Shown here piece after piece: positions 35,551 through 46,500 of a DNA stretch of 64,000 bases. A program made the position numbers and the translations under genes. The number at the start of each line of letters is the position of its first letter. Position 1 is the first letter of the stretch. This DNA comes from Jacaranda mimosifolia. Lineage: Eukaryota > Streptophyta > Magnoliopsida > Lamiales > Bignoniaceae. The notes beneath the pieces were generated by a model that was given only the letters and a program-made list of their open reading frames with translations, made no database searches and was not told the origin of the DNA. The stretch covers positions 33,584,501 through 33,648,500 of the forward strand of contig CM032117.1 in assembly GCA_018894105.1 (NCBI GenBank), read 5' to 3'.

Positions 35551-36339
35551 GCTGCATCAGGTGCTCGAGTTGCATTAAGTGCTCGTTTAGGTCCGACGAG
35601 TCATCATACCAGGGCAGGCCAATTGGGACCTTTGTGTCAACAACAATGCACTCGTCGATGATTTTTTGGATGAATAGTGACTCCCTTTCCCTTCGAAATC
35701 TCAGCAGCCCCTCAGGGTGGTGGTTTCTTTCAGTATTTCTCCTCGAGATCTCCTCTAAACACCTATTTGGCTGCTGGACTTGATGAGATACCTCCTCTCA
35801 TTCCTTCCTATTAGCTTGAGATACATTTCTATACGGCTGGGGTCTCTAGCACTCGAGCTTATCACTCTACAAAGCTCGAATGGGTTGAACGTCATGGTCA
35901 ACTGAATCCACCACTTCTTCGCGGGGGACTGGTCGGGGCATTTCCCCAGGAAAACATCCTGGATTAGTTTCTCATCTCAAGGAAGGGCACACTGAACTCT
36001 GGTTGGCCATGATTCTCTCTAGGCAGTCTCTCTTCAAGGGGCGCTGGTTACAGGGTAGCGCTAGCTACTGGTTCTAGTTGGACGACGTGTCGATTCAGTG
36101 CAGTAGAGAGTTGAGCAGAAATTTGCGCAGATATCTACTCACTAATGAGCTGCGCAGATATCTGCTCGCATTAATTGGAGTATAGTCAGGGTAACCACCT
36201 GCTATAGCTGGGCGCTTGGTCTTGGTGCGCCAGGTTCTTATGGTGGTTGAGGAGGAGGAGGGGTGGTAGACTTCTTATTTTCTTCTCTTTCTGAAGCGGC
36301 TCGCCTGGTGTTAATAATTTTCGATTGCGGACTCAAAGT
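35551..36339 (-). pseudogene. gag: Gypsy gag, N-terminal part
   Basis: Minus-strand sequence to the right of the solo LTR. Near the left edge it continues the gag domain; near 36290-36240 it encodes a short charged stretch followed by a proline run (KKSTTPPPPQPP). Several stops interrupt it and I cannot place the start codon. Confidence 0.65.
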
Positions 36340-36340
36340 T

Positions 36341-36357
36341 TCCCATAAACAGCGCCA
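36341..36357 (-). other. Primer-binding site of the Gypsy element
   Basis: The minus strand reads TGGCGCTGTTTATGGGA, three bases from the LTR. It resembles the TGGCGCC-type sites common in Tat and Athila elements, with changes. The tRNA is not assigned. Confidence 0.65.
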
Positions 36358-36359
36358 AA

Positions 36360-37165
36360 TGATGAGGGTAAAAATTGTATATAATCGAATTGGGATATAA
36401 TCTAGGGGTGTCGACTTGGCTAGTCGAATAACAGATACCTGGGTTGAGTCCTACAACCACGAGCAAACGTCGGCTGGCCGAGGTGTTCTCATCTATGGCA
36501 CTCCGATGCTTAAGTTAGTATGAGAACGACAAGATAAGATGAGCAGCGAAGTGAGGACTTTTTAATGTAGGATGGCATACCTTTGATGAGCCTGGAAAGG
36601 GGGTATTTATAGCCTTTCCCAAGTGAGGAATTTGTCTGAGATGTCTTTAGCCTGCAGAAAGGGCTCTTGTCCTTGTATAAAGGACTTTAGGTCATCTCCT
36701 ATTCTTGTACTATTCCAAATGGCTTCATCTCTAGGTTTTATGGATAGAATAGTACACTTGAGGCACGTCCCTGCCTGGCACGACAGTACGGGTAGTACTG
36801 GGGCGGCAGTATGGGTAGTACTGGAGCGGCACATGCCATTAATGCGGAGGACAGGGCATTTAATGCGGCAAGCAAGGGATCCTGCAGCAAGTCGACCTCA
36901 CTGGTCGGCAATGGGGTCGACCTTAGGGTGGATTGACTACCGGTGGAAGAGGTAGCCGAACATTACGGTCGAATGAGTCAAGCATCTAACTTCAGACTGC
37001 GGCTTAGTCAAATGTCATCTGCATTATTCAGTGCGCCCACTAAAAAGAGGCGTGCGAGGTCGATCGAAGTCGACAACGTCATTATGCCCCGAGGATGAAA
37101 TGGGTTTAATGCTATACCCTGGGTCTATAGTTTTTGAGCTAGCCCTATTGGGCCATTCCATATCA
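36360..37165 (-). repeat. Gypsy 5' LTR (806 bp)
   Basis: Same ends as 25646-26439 (TGATGAGGG ... CATATCA). It is slightly longer because of a 23-base tandem duplication at 36784-36829. Confidence 0.88.
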
Positions 37166-37868
37166 ATAATATTATGATTTATTAGCTTCATTACCACCTG
37201 AATATTGTGTACCTATATCAATCGATGATCCCTTTTTTGTCATCGTTTTATAGGATTTTATGGACTATGAGTATTCACATTACCACATGTTATATAATTT
37301 ATTGAACCATTATTTATTGCTGCGTGTCTTGTTTGTAATCCCATATAAAAGGCCATTCAAATGTTCTTATAATGAATTTGAGAGATTACATTTTATATAC
37401 TCACGAAATTTGATATTTTGAAAACATTCTCGTCTCTCTAAATACGCACATGTGATATGGTACACTGTCATCAGCTAAGAAAATTTTATCCAAATATTAT
37501 AATCAGATCAAAATCTTCACATAGGATGACAAATATATATGATTTTAATATATATGATGACAATGACAAATTCTTCACATGTGATCTGATGACAAATATA
37601 TATGACTATAAAATATATATAATTTTAATACAATGACAAATTCATTGCAACTCTCGGTTTCACAATTCTCAAGCTACTTAAATTCCATCTTCAAAGTTAA
37701 TCATGCTAGTTTTCAAAAAATCAACATACCATATATCAACTAGTCCACAAAATACAATTTAATTCTCAGACCATGCCAACCCAATACCTAACATGTACAA
37801 ATTTATCTCCACACTACTTCTCTATTTCTCCATTTATACCTTCATAGTTGCATACTTTGTTTACCTAA
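37166..37868. other. AT-rich intergenic DNA and GNAT 3' flank
   Basis: About 700 bases between the Gypsy LTR and the GNAT stop codon. It contains a loosely repeated segment with TGATGACAAATATATATGA (about 37505-37610). No gene is seen. The GNAT 3' UTR and polyadenylation site should lie in its right part. Confidence 0.5.
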
Positions 37869-40800
37869 TTACTCTGAGAAGTGGTTGGCCGTTGGGGGCT
37901 TAAGGCGCTTCATCATGAAATTGAACTGTACATCAGCAGAAGTTCGGGGCTGAGGCCAATTTGCGCCTTCTGGAACCTTAATGCACTTGAAGCCCTGGCT
38001 CGTGTACAGTCTTGTGGCTCCCAGATTGTTAAGATCGCAATGCAAAGCAATAGCACGGCATCCCCAACTTCGGGCCTTTGCCTCTGCTTTAGCTATTAGC
38101 CTCTTTGCTATTCCCTTTCTACGGAACCTCTCTCGGACAGCAACGTTTGATATGTATGCAATTCCATTCCTGCCCACGGCCACAAACATACTTAAAACAA
38201 ATGCATTTCTGTGTATTAAGATGCATGTTGATGGTCTTAAAAACAAGATAACATTCTCCAATTTATACAGAAAAGGGTTGATGAAATTACAAATTAAATA
38301 AGATCAAGGGAAGATTATGTGAACAAAAGTTTTAGCCATTCTTCCAACTTATATGTATTATGCCTTTACAAAGTAAAGAAATGTCGTGATTTGGATGGAT
38401 ATCAAAGTTCAAATAAAACTCATTGAAAGTTTACTAAGCCAAGGTAGAAACTCAATTCTCTACTTCAACTTATTACTTATAAAAATAGCAAAATGGCTCT
38501 AAAATGAGGGTTGGGGCATAAATTATAAAACATAAAAGTTCAAATACAAAGTTCATAATTTACAAATTCAAATACACATTTTTATCAAAGTTGAGTGCGA
38601 CACTCTTTCATATTATAAAATGGTCGAATTCAATGTCAAAACTTAATAATATTTTTCTCAATATAAGTAACTAAAGCATCAGTTAAATTATCTTCCATCT
38701 CATTTTTTAGCCTATTTATGACCATATTCATAGCCAAAAAAAAAAAATTCTCACTTGGAATTATTGAAAGAAAAATAAAAACCAATTTTTTTTATAAAAT
38801 ATTCACTCACATTTACCTCTTTGCCTCAATCTCGACGAAGACAAAAAAGAGAGATTTTGGTTTTTTTCGCAAATCTCTGTAAATGTTTTCTTCGGTTAAA
38901 CCTTTGTAAACATTTTCTTAAACAAATAAAATGGAGGTACCCTAATGGGTCGAACCTAATTGTCTTCACTTCATTACTTGACTGTAAATATGGGCATAAG
39001 AATTTGTTTTGAGTTTTACAAAATTGAAATATGTAAAGATTTAATTAATTGATTTTAGTTTTTATCTTTAACTAAAAATAAATTTAATTTAATCCAATAA
39101 TCTAAATAATTAGATTTTGATTTAAGGCCCCATAAGAAAAGTTGAATTTTTAAAATTAATGAATGATAATTAAAAATTAATTACTTTTAGTTAGTATTAA
39201 ATGATTTATTCTTTTGAATTTGAATTATTTAAAATAATTATAGCCAAAATTAAAAAAATTAGTGGACCTTGCTTGGCTCCTAGATCCATCCATGTCTATT
39301 ACCATTAATAAGCAGAAGCTCTTAGTTTTCATCGTCATAAAATCAGCAAGTTAACAGAAACTCACACTTGTTCTGAAATTTTTAGATATCCAGCAATATT
39401 CCCACAGCAATTCGTTGTAGAAGATTCAAATAATTCGTGCCAACATTTGACATTGATCCTTGATTCAATATCAATATCGAAAAGAGATGAGTACAATTTC
39501 ACTAACATTGTACCTAATTTCTGCCATCATTTGTTGAAGCATGCAGTAGCAATGTTGAGTTAATGAGTAAGACTACAAATATTACTCTGGCAAGAGAGTT
39601 ATGCTACATGTTTGAGATCTTGACTACATCCCTAGTAAGTAGTATCCAATGGTCACTTAGTTAGGAAACCAGAACAGAGCTTGAAATTTTAATGCTGGGA
39701 TAAGATTGTAATTTTACAAAATATTTAGGACAAATTTGTTATTTTCAGGGAAAAATATATGTTCAATTATATAGGGTCAAGAAAGAGCTTATTAGATATA
39801 ATCGATCTGACAAAAGGAAACTGTAACATAACCAGGAGTGATGATATGTGATGCTTTGGTCCAAGACTTTATCTGCTAAAAGACAATGCTATGTGAACAT
39901 GAACCTTATCCTTATGATGATTTGGCTAGAGGGTTGGATCTGGAAACTGCTTGAACTTGTGGTGAATCTAGGATAATTGAAAGTTGCAACAAAGGAATCA
40001 TATTCAATGCTCAGTAGAACTATACAACATAATACTTAATTTTGATTTTCTCGTATTTAAGATTCACTTAAGGTACACAACTTGCCTTAATTTAGCTGAA
40101 ATGTTGTTGACACACATTGAATAGAAAAAGTACACATGGGATTTCTTTAAGTCCATAATATTTCTTGGTGCATTCACTTACTCTTGGGTTTGTTTCTTCT
40201 GTTCTAGCATTTCCTTCTTTGTGTTTTTCTTTCTTGTACTTTATCTTCCTTGGAGTTGGGAATGGGGGGGTTTCTTGATTGATTCAGTTTCAAGTTTTTA
40301 TTTAAATGACTTTCTTTCAAGATAGCTATAAATACAATATCTACATATTAGAAAACAAAATTAGTTCTATAACCAATAGTCTGTTCTTAACACTTTTCCT
40401 TCTGCAACTAACATAAATTTCCATTCCAAAAGCTTGTCAAAGTGATACTCAAAATCCAAGAACAGTGCAGCCATTGCTGATCGATCTAAAAGCAATGGGT
40501 TATTTGGTTGTTCAAGGTCAAGGGGAGAGTCGATCTAAATTGAATTAGTGGCAAACATTCAAGTCAAATGGTGTTTGGGTAAGCTTATAAAGCTATAAAG
40601 CTCCACAAAACCTCTTATGAAATGTTTTAACAACTTACAAGATGTTTTGAAATATTAATTTTGCCCATTAATCACTCTAGAGCGGCCAGCTCGAGCACCT
40701 TCTTAAATGACAAAACAACTATTGTAGAACTTCCTAATGCAAACACCAACAGTATCCTCGATGTTTAAATAACTACAAGAGCAGGGATGAGGGGGGAAGG

Positions 40801-42531
40801 GGGAAGAAAAGCTGAACTTACCTTCTCTGTTGAAGAGGTCCTTTTCGTGGAAGAAAATCAGCTACAGTGTCCACAGTCAAAATCCCGGCTACATATCCTT
40901 TATTTAGACCAAATTTTCCTTCAAAACTTCCAATTTTTATATCATCACTCCCCAGGGAACATGAATCTTCCGCAGAACTCCCAATTACAGCAACGAGGCA
41001 AGTTCTTTTGCAGCCCTTTGGTATTGAGAACCCAAAAAGCACTCCAATAAGCCTATCAAATCTCAGCACAAAATCTAGAGGGAAGGAATATTCAGGAAAG
41101 AAGGAACTGCAGTGAGTCTCAGCCACTTCCCAGCAGTCATCTATCCTGGCCTCCCGGACAACTATCACAGGAGATGTTGTTGGGAACAATTCGGCCACTT
41201 GACTGGCCCTACAAACGCCTAAAAACAAAATCTCCTTCTGTCAGACCATCTACAATTTCATACCAACAAATAAGAAATATTCACATTTTAAGTAGTCCGA
41301 CAGGCCAACTGCCAACATATCAGCAATGTAAAATGGAGCAACATTTTATCCATTAAGGAAGTTTAGGAATCCAATTCAGACACGGAGAAGGTACAAAACT
41401 AGAGGAGAAGATGTCCTAGACTACAGAGGAACCCAGTAAAATGTTTACACAGGAATTTTGTTCTGCTATGTTGGACTTCAATAGGTACATGCATGCCACA
41501 AAAGGAACCAGCCCCAAAGAAATTGAACAGAAAATAAATAGATTAGATTAAGAAAAAGAAAGGAAACATTATCAAACAGAAAATGTTGATTTCTTAACTT
41601 TGACTAGTAAATTTGTTATAGAATAAGGATCCATGAATCTAAATTGAAAGGGTCTTTCTTTATTTTCACAAGGAAAAATAGATTCCAAAACATGAAAAAA
41701 TGTAAAATATTTATTAACTAAAATTGTAGCCGATGTTAATGGTCAAAGAATTAGAAAAAACTTGATTAGAATAAAAGAAATCACAAAATGTCCCTTGCAA
41801 AAGATGCAAATGCAAGAATTATCACCTAAAATTTTAGAATTCTCACTGACCAAACGTGGTTTTAATTGAAAGGCCCTTCAAAACCCCTAAAATTTCGCAG
41901 GAAAGCACACAAAACTTTTCCTTCCACATTAAATCACCACTTGTGTCACACACACTAGGATGTCTGAAATGTTGGATAAGTCTCGTCACCCTGCTAATGT
42001 TGGCATCTTAAACTCTCCAAATAAAATGTATGAAATCCTTATTTTGCTTCATAGTAGACTAACAATTGACTTCCCTGCAGCAAATACTATCACAGGCAAA
42101 GGCCCAAATTCAGTTACTCCTCCCTCAGGACATGCTTCATGAGATATCTTAAAAGAATATTTGTAACCTTATTTGTTCGCAAATATAGATCATGTCACCC
42201 TATCACCAATACACTAACAGGGTACAGATTTAGCTAAAAACACAATCTTAAAACTTTTGCGGAATTGACTAACAAAAAATTGAATTTACTTTAATTAGTT
42301 CAATATTCTTCATATTCTTGACTAGGTATCATCAAACATACAAAGAGACAGAATAAAGTTAACCATACCTGATTTGTGGGGAGGTGAAGAAGAGAGAGCA
42401 GATGGGGGAATTTCATAATGAGAAATCTTGGAAGGTGAAGAAAAGGATTGGTGCTTCAAATTCTTGATTTTGAGACAGAAATTGAGGCTGCTGCTATTTA
42501 ATACTGTTATTATTGAAGAAATACTCTGCAT
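37869..42531 (-). CDS. GNAT-family N-acetyltransferase, probably plastid-targeted (three exons)
   Basis: Exons on the minus strand: 42531-42369, 41218-40822 and 38169-37869 (163, 397 and 301 bases). All introns are GT-AG, and the phases join to 286 codons ending at the TAA 37871-37869. Residues 1 to about 54 are Ser-rich and poor in acidic residues, like a plastid transit peptide. The acetyltransferase fold starts near residue 72 (VIVVREARIDD). Acetyl-CoA-binding motif A is VAVRERFRRKGIAKRL (about 197-211, with the R-x-x-G-x-A signature), and motif B is GATRLYTSQGF (about 237-247). It resembles the plant plastid GNATs acting on protein N-termini or lysines (GNAT6/GNAT7 type), but which one is inference. 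Exon 3 has a second possible in-frame acceptor 21 bases upstream (38190). The gene looks intact. Confidence 0.9.
38170..40821 (-). other. Second intron of the GNAT gene (2.65 kb)
   Basis: Donor GTAAG at 40821-40817 and acceptor ...GGGCAG ending at 38170. The content is AT-rich with no recognised element or coding frame. Confidence 0.75.
41219..42368 (-). other. First intron of the GNAT gene (1.15 kb)
   Basis: Donor GTATGG at 42368-42363. The acceptor is a T-rich tract ending in TTTTTAG at 41219. No other feature is seen. Confidence 0.8.
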
Positions 42532-42554
42532 TTCTCACCAATTCTTAAACTTTC

Positions 42555-42555
<1 letters not shown>

Positions 42556-42603
<48 letters not shown>

Positions 42604-42660
42604 GCTCTATCTCTGTCACCACGGATGGAGATGGAGATGGAGATGGAGATGGAGACGGAG
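42556..42660. repeat. Dinucleotide and hexanucleotide repeats upstream of the GNAT start
   Basis: A (CT)n run at about 42559-42600 and about six copies of GGAGAT at 42624-42660. Both lie within 130 bases upstream of the GNAT ATG, probably in the 5' UTR or core promoter; in the gene's sense they read (GA)n and ATCTCC repeats. Confidence 0.85.
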
Positions 42661-43175
42661 AAAGAAAGGAAAAAAACACAGAAACAATCCGTCCTAAGAT
42701 TCTTCTGAAACTCCCAGAATAAGGCCTTTTTGCTTTTGCTCCTTTTTGTGTGAGAGATAATAACAAGGGAGAGTTAGAGGAGATTCTCAGCTATTTTTGC
42801 TGAAGAGGTTTGTTTTGTTTGTTTGAGGTACAGTGAGGACAGTCAGACGAAGAGTAGACAAACAAAGCAAACTGACAACTGACAGTTATGAGTATATTCA
42901 ATGTATGATGTTCTGGTCCAAATTTATCATTTTTTGAAAAATATCTTCACAGATCATCATTCCCAGACACCACACTGGTAGTCTGGTACTGGTTGTAGGA
43001 AAATTGCTTGTGCTTAAAAGTCACAGATTTTGGGTTTTATTGATAATCTGCATTCTGCAGTACTTATTATCAATTTTTTAGGGAATATTTGGTTATGTTT
43101 TGCAAATGTCTTGAGGAGTGAATCTTTAGAGTGGGTTTGGAAAATGTAATGAATGTTTATTTATATTTTGAAAAA
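42661..43175. other. Region upstream of the GNAT gene
   Basis: About 500 bases between the hexanucleotide repeat and the Helitron end, expected to hold the GNAT promoter. I see no certain TATA box or coding frame. Confidence 0.4.
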
Positions 43176-43675
43176 CTAGAAAGGTGTATGTGCGTTTCAC
43201 GTGGCTTGTTAATTTTTATATTTAATTAATATACAAAATATTACATAATAATTCATATCCAATGCATTTTGAAAATTCCATAATTCTAGTAGCATAATAC
43301 AATTGAAAAATTAAATTGATAAAAGCATATAAATCTATACTCTATCGGGTCATAGTCTTTCTTGGTCATCAACTTGAATGAAAACCCTTAAAAAAAATTA
43401 TAAAGGAAATATATTAAACTCTAAAGGAGTTTTAAATCAAGAATCCAATAAAATTAATATGCTAGCTACCATTTATTAAATTAAATAAAAAATATGTAAG
43501 AAGTAAGTGTATATATTGAAGTATCAAATGTAATAAGGAATTTAGTAGTAAATGGAAGAAGTGTGTAAAAGTTTTGTGTCGACTTACATTTAGATGTTTC
43601 AGTCTTGTGGTATTGCCATTTCTGCTTCCAGATTACATTGTCTATGTGATGTGCATCCTAATAAAAAATATATTA

Positions 43676-45118
43676 TTAATTTTTTTTAATAGTAATACAT
43701 AATATGCAACTTAAAAAATAAATAATGTTAGTACCTGCATTTAAAACTTCTTTATAGACAATATTTTTTGTGCACATTTTTCCTCTAGCATTGGCAATAT
43801 CTGGTTTGATCAAAACTTTTGTTGTAGATAGTGATGTTCCTCTAGAAAGAGCCACATATAATTGGCCATGAGAGAAGACTAAAATTGTTTGGCCTTGTGC
43901 TTTATTGATTGTCATGGCAAAGCAAAATCTAACTGAGAATTGCTTTCGCTTGAATTTGAATGGGTAGCCTTCATTTTCAGCTGGCAAAAGTGGTATTCTA
44001 GGTATAAGTATATGCTTGCCGTTGTGTTGACCAAAATACAATATATGCATCAAGTATGGTATTCTTAAAATCTCTGCATACCATTCTCGTAACATTACAC
44101 AATCCACTTGATGGATCCAAATTCCTCAAAAGGATTATTGGACAATTTTTTTTCAGTACCAACTTGTGTGGGGGCAAACCAGTTGGAGTCAAAGAGTTAA
44201 GAAATTCCTCTTCATACTGATTATTTGTATCATCAACAGCTTCATCAAAACTACTAAATGTCCTTGCTTCTCCAAAAAATACAGCTTTCCATTTAGTTTA
44301 TCAACATCTTCATTTCTAGCTATTAGTATTGCTCGACTTCTCATGTAATTAGCTGAATCAACATTCTTCCTCAAACTTGGAAAAATTTCACTAATAAGTC
44401 GTTCTATGGAGTTTTTTTCATTATCATACTTGATAGTCTTCTCTTCAGGAATATTGATGTTTCCTTCAGCATCAGTTCGTTCCTCCCCATTTCCAACTCT
44501 AAGTAAGAAATTACTAAATCTACTGTCATTTCTGAATCTCATATTTCTTGACAAAGTAATTTTTGTCATTTTACTCCACAGTTTTGATTTCACCAAACTT
44601 ACAGAAATTGTTTGATGAATTGTAGCCCTGGGAACAACTTGTAACACTTGCCTAAAGTCTCCACCAAAATACTCATTGTTTCGCATTATGTCTTTAAGAC
44701 AATCATCAACATTCTCAATTGCCCATCTCTTAGCCATGGGAGCTTCATCCCATATTAACAATTTTGCTTGACGCGATAGCTTTGCAACTCCACTTTGTTT
44801 GGATATATTGCACTTACTTGACTCATTTGCATCTATTGGTATTTTGAAACGTGAATGTGTTGTTCGTCCTCCTGGCATTATTTTAGCTGCAACTCCAGAT
44901 GTTGCAGTTGCAATTGCTATTTGTTTTTTGGATCTAACATGAGCAAGTAATGCACAATATAATAATGTTTGGCCGGTACCTCTTAGTTCGTCAATAAGGA
45001 ACATGCCACCTTTGCCATTTTGTACACGCTCCAAAATCATTGTGAAAGCACTAAGTTGTTCAAGATTCAACTTTAGTAGGGCTTCATAATCTTCCGAAGG
45101 TATTTCTATTAACATCTC
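43676..45118 (-). pseudogene. Helitron Pif1-like helicase domain (broken)
   Basis: The frame 45115-44189 has the helicase motifs in order: a degenerate Walker A, RGTGQT (44983-44966), where the nucleotide-binding Lys is replaced by Gln; SGVAAKIMPGGRTTHS; Walker B LLIWDEAPMA; GGDFRQVLQVVPR; and SRNMRF. After a frame break the last part (44107-43676) has FCFAMTINKAQGQT and HGQLYVALSRG, the C-terminal helicase motifs, with a short internal loss between them. In an active element this domain unwinds DNA during rolling-circle transposition. The Lys change and the frame breaks make it inactive. Confidence 0.9.
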
Positions 45119-46500
45119 ATCTTATATCTCTCTTGGCAAATTATCGCAGACATTACCAATGTCAATTGGAATGCTAGGAAGATCATATGAATGTATGTTT
45201 TTCCCCATGCTTTCTAAAAAAAGTTCACACTTTGCAAAGTTTTGGCACGTTGTAGCCCAACTAAAGTTCCTGATTCTTTTCTGAAATCTTAAGACAATGC
45301 TTCAAAGCATGTATCCAAAAGATTTTTTACATCTGTTGTAGCACAATAGACCAACATAACTGCAAATGATCTTCGCAATTCATGTGGCATTTGAAAATTA
45401 ATGGCTTCATTTAGACATTTAACAATACTTCGATCAGATTCTAACAATCCTATTTTTTGTGCTGCTTCTTTGAAGCTTGAGCATCTTAACCCATTTACTA
45501 TTAGAAAATGTTGAAAAGATGTTGGCCCTTTGCAATGATTTAAAAGCAATCTGAAGTAATGTCTTTCTTCTTCTATGGGATTTGCAGTGTGTATACGACC
45601 TATCACATCTCTTTTCTTCCTTTCGTTCCAACATTTACATTGCTTGTCCCAAACATAATGTTCTAGAAATTCTTTGTAAAAGTATTTCCTTGCCTCTTCA
45701 GTTTTTGAACACATAGAGAAATATTCTGTGAGCATTGTTTTTGAGACGTTATCCGATTTGGGAATGTTCTGTAAATTTTGATTTGCCCAATAAGTGACAG
45801 ATTGTTGATTTGGGAGATGAAGTTGCAAATCAATAACTGCTGAGTATATTTTATTCAAATTGAATTCAAAAATTCTCCACATTGCTTCTTGAGCAGAGAC
45901 CCACCTAGCATCTTGAAAATGCTTAATTTCATCACTCGTATTTTCATCATCATCGTGGGTGATATTAATGGTAACTCTATCTGCCCCTTGTAGATATATT
46001 TGTATAGGTACTTCATTGTTGTCACTCCCAAACATATCTCCACGTTGATATGACAATTATACCTAGATAAGAGATTGGATTATAAGACACAATCCACTGG
46101 TTATTGAGTTGTGCATTACGAACTTCAACTATCATTTTAGTTTTTCTCCTTCTTTAAATTGGATACCCATCTTTTCCTTGAATTGTACTCTGACAATATG
46201 ATTGTGGAGAATGATATTTGCATTTTCCATCAATCATACAAGAATTGTTTCTTTTTTTTTTTCTCCACATGGTCCATGCATCATATGTGCAAGAACTAAG
46301 TCATAGAGTGCAGGTTGTTTTCTAGATCTGGAAGTTCTGCACAAACAAATCTGTCAAAGTACTCTGGACTAGTAATTTTGTAGTCGGACTTTAGAATTAT
46401 CAACATATGAGCATGTGGCAATCCTCTTTTCTAAAAATCAATCACATGTACATGTGTAGCTACTTTCAAATCTTGTAATTTTGCTCGAAAAATTCTAGAA
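45119..46500 (-). pseudogene. Helitron Rep catalytic part and linker (broken)
   Basis: The HUH histidines are in GLPHAHMLI, encoded with HAH at 46415-46407; a stop lies just before it. The tyrosine motif MKYLYKYIYKG (YxxKYxxKG type) is in the frame 46043-45855 and a frameshift near 45995 separates it from the long downstream frame 46056-45289, which has the DARWVSAQEAMWRIFEFN block conserved in plant Helitrons. The next segment runs toward the helicase (FLESMGKNIHSYDLP, about 45220-45170). Rep would nick and join DNA during rolling-circle transfer. Confidence 0.85.

Larger units (their letters stand above)
25646..37165 (-). mobile_element. Gypsy LTR retrotransposon, Tat-like, minus strand
   Basis: Two related LTRs of about 0.8 kb (25646-26439 and 36360-37165) bound a minus-strand internal region with gag, protease, RT, RNase H and integrase in Gypsy order. 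The primer-binding site next to the right LTR reads TGGCGCTGTTTATGGG on the minus strand, and a purine tract lies beside the left LTR. The near-matching flanks CTAAT and ATAAT suggest a decayed 5-bp duplication. Two Copia LTRs are inserted inside. Tat assignment is inferred from the RT and gag motifs and PBS style, not from a tree. Confidence 0.87.

Noticed and set aside
40787..41115. Plus-strand frames opposite GNAT exon 2
   Set aside because: They are antisense shadows of an exon with matching splice sites and phase.
42428..42697. Open frame opposite the GNAT 5' end with a Trp-Arg repeat
   Set aside because: The repeat is a translation of the GGAGAT microsatellite and the frame runs antisense to a well-supported exon.
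45434..45634. Alternative frame overlapping the Helitron linker
   Set aside because: The conserved Helitron residues are in the other frame (46056-45289).
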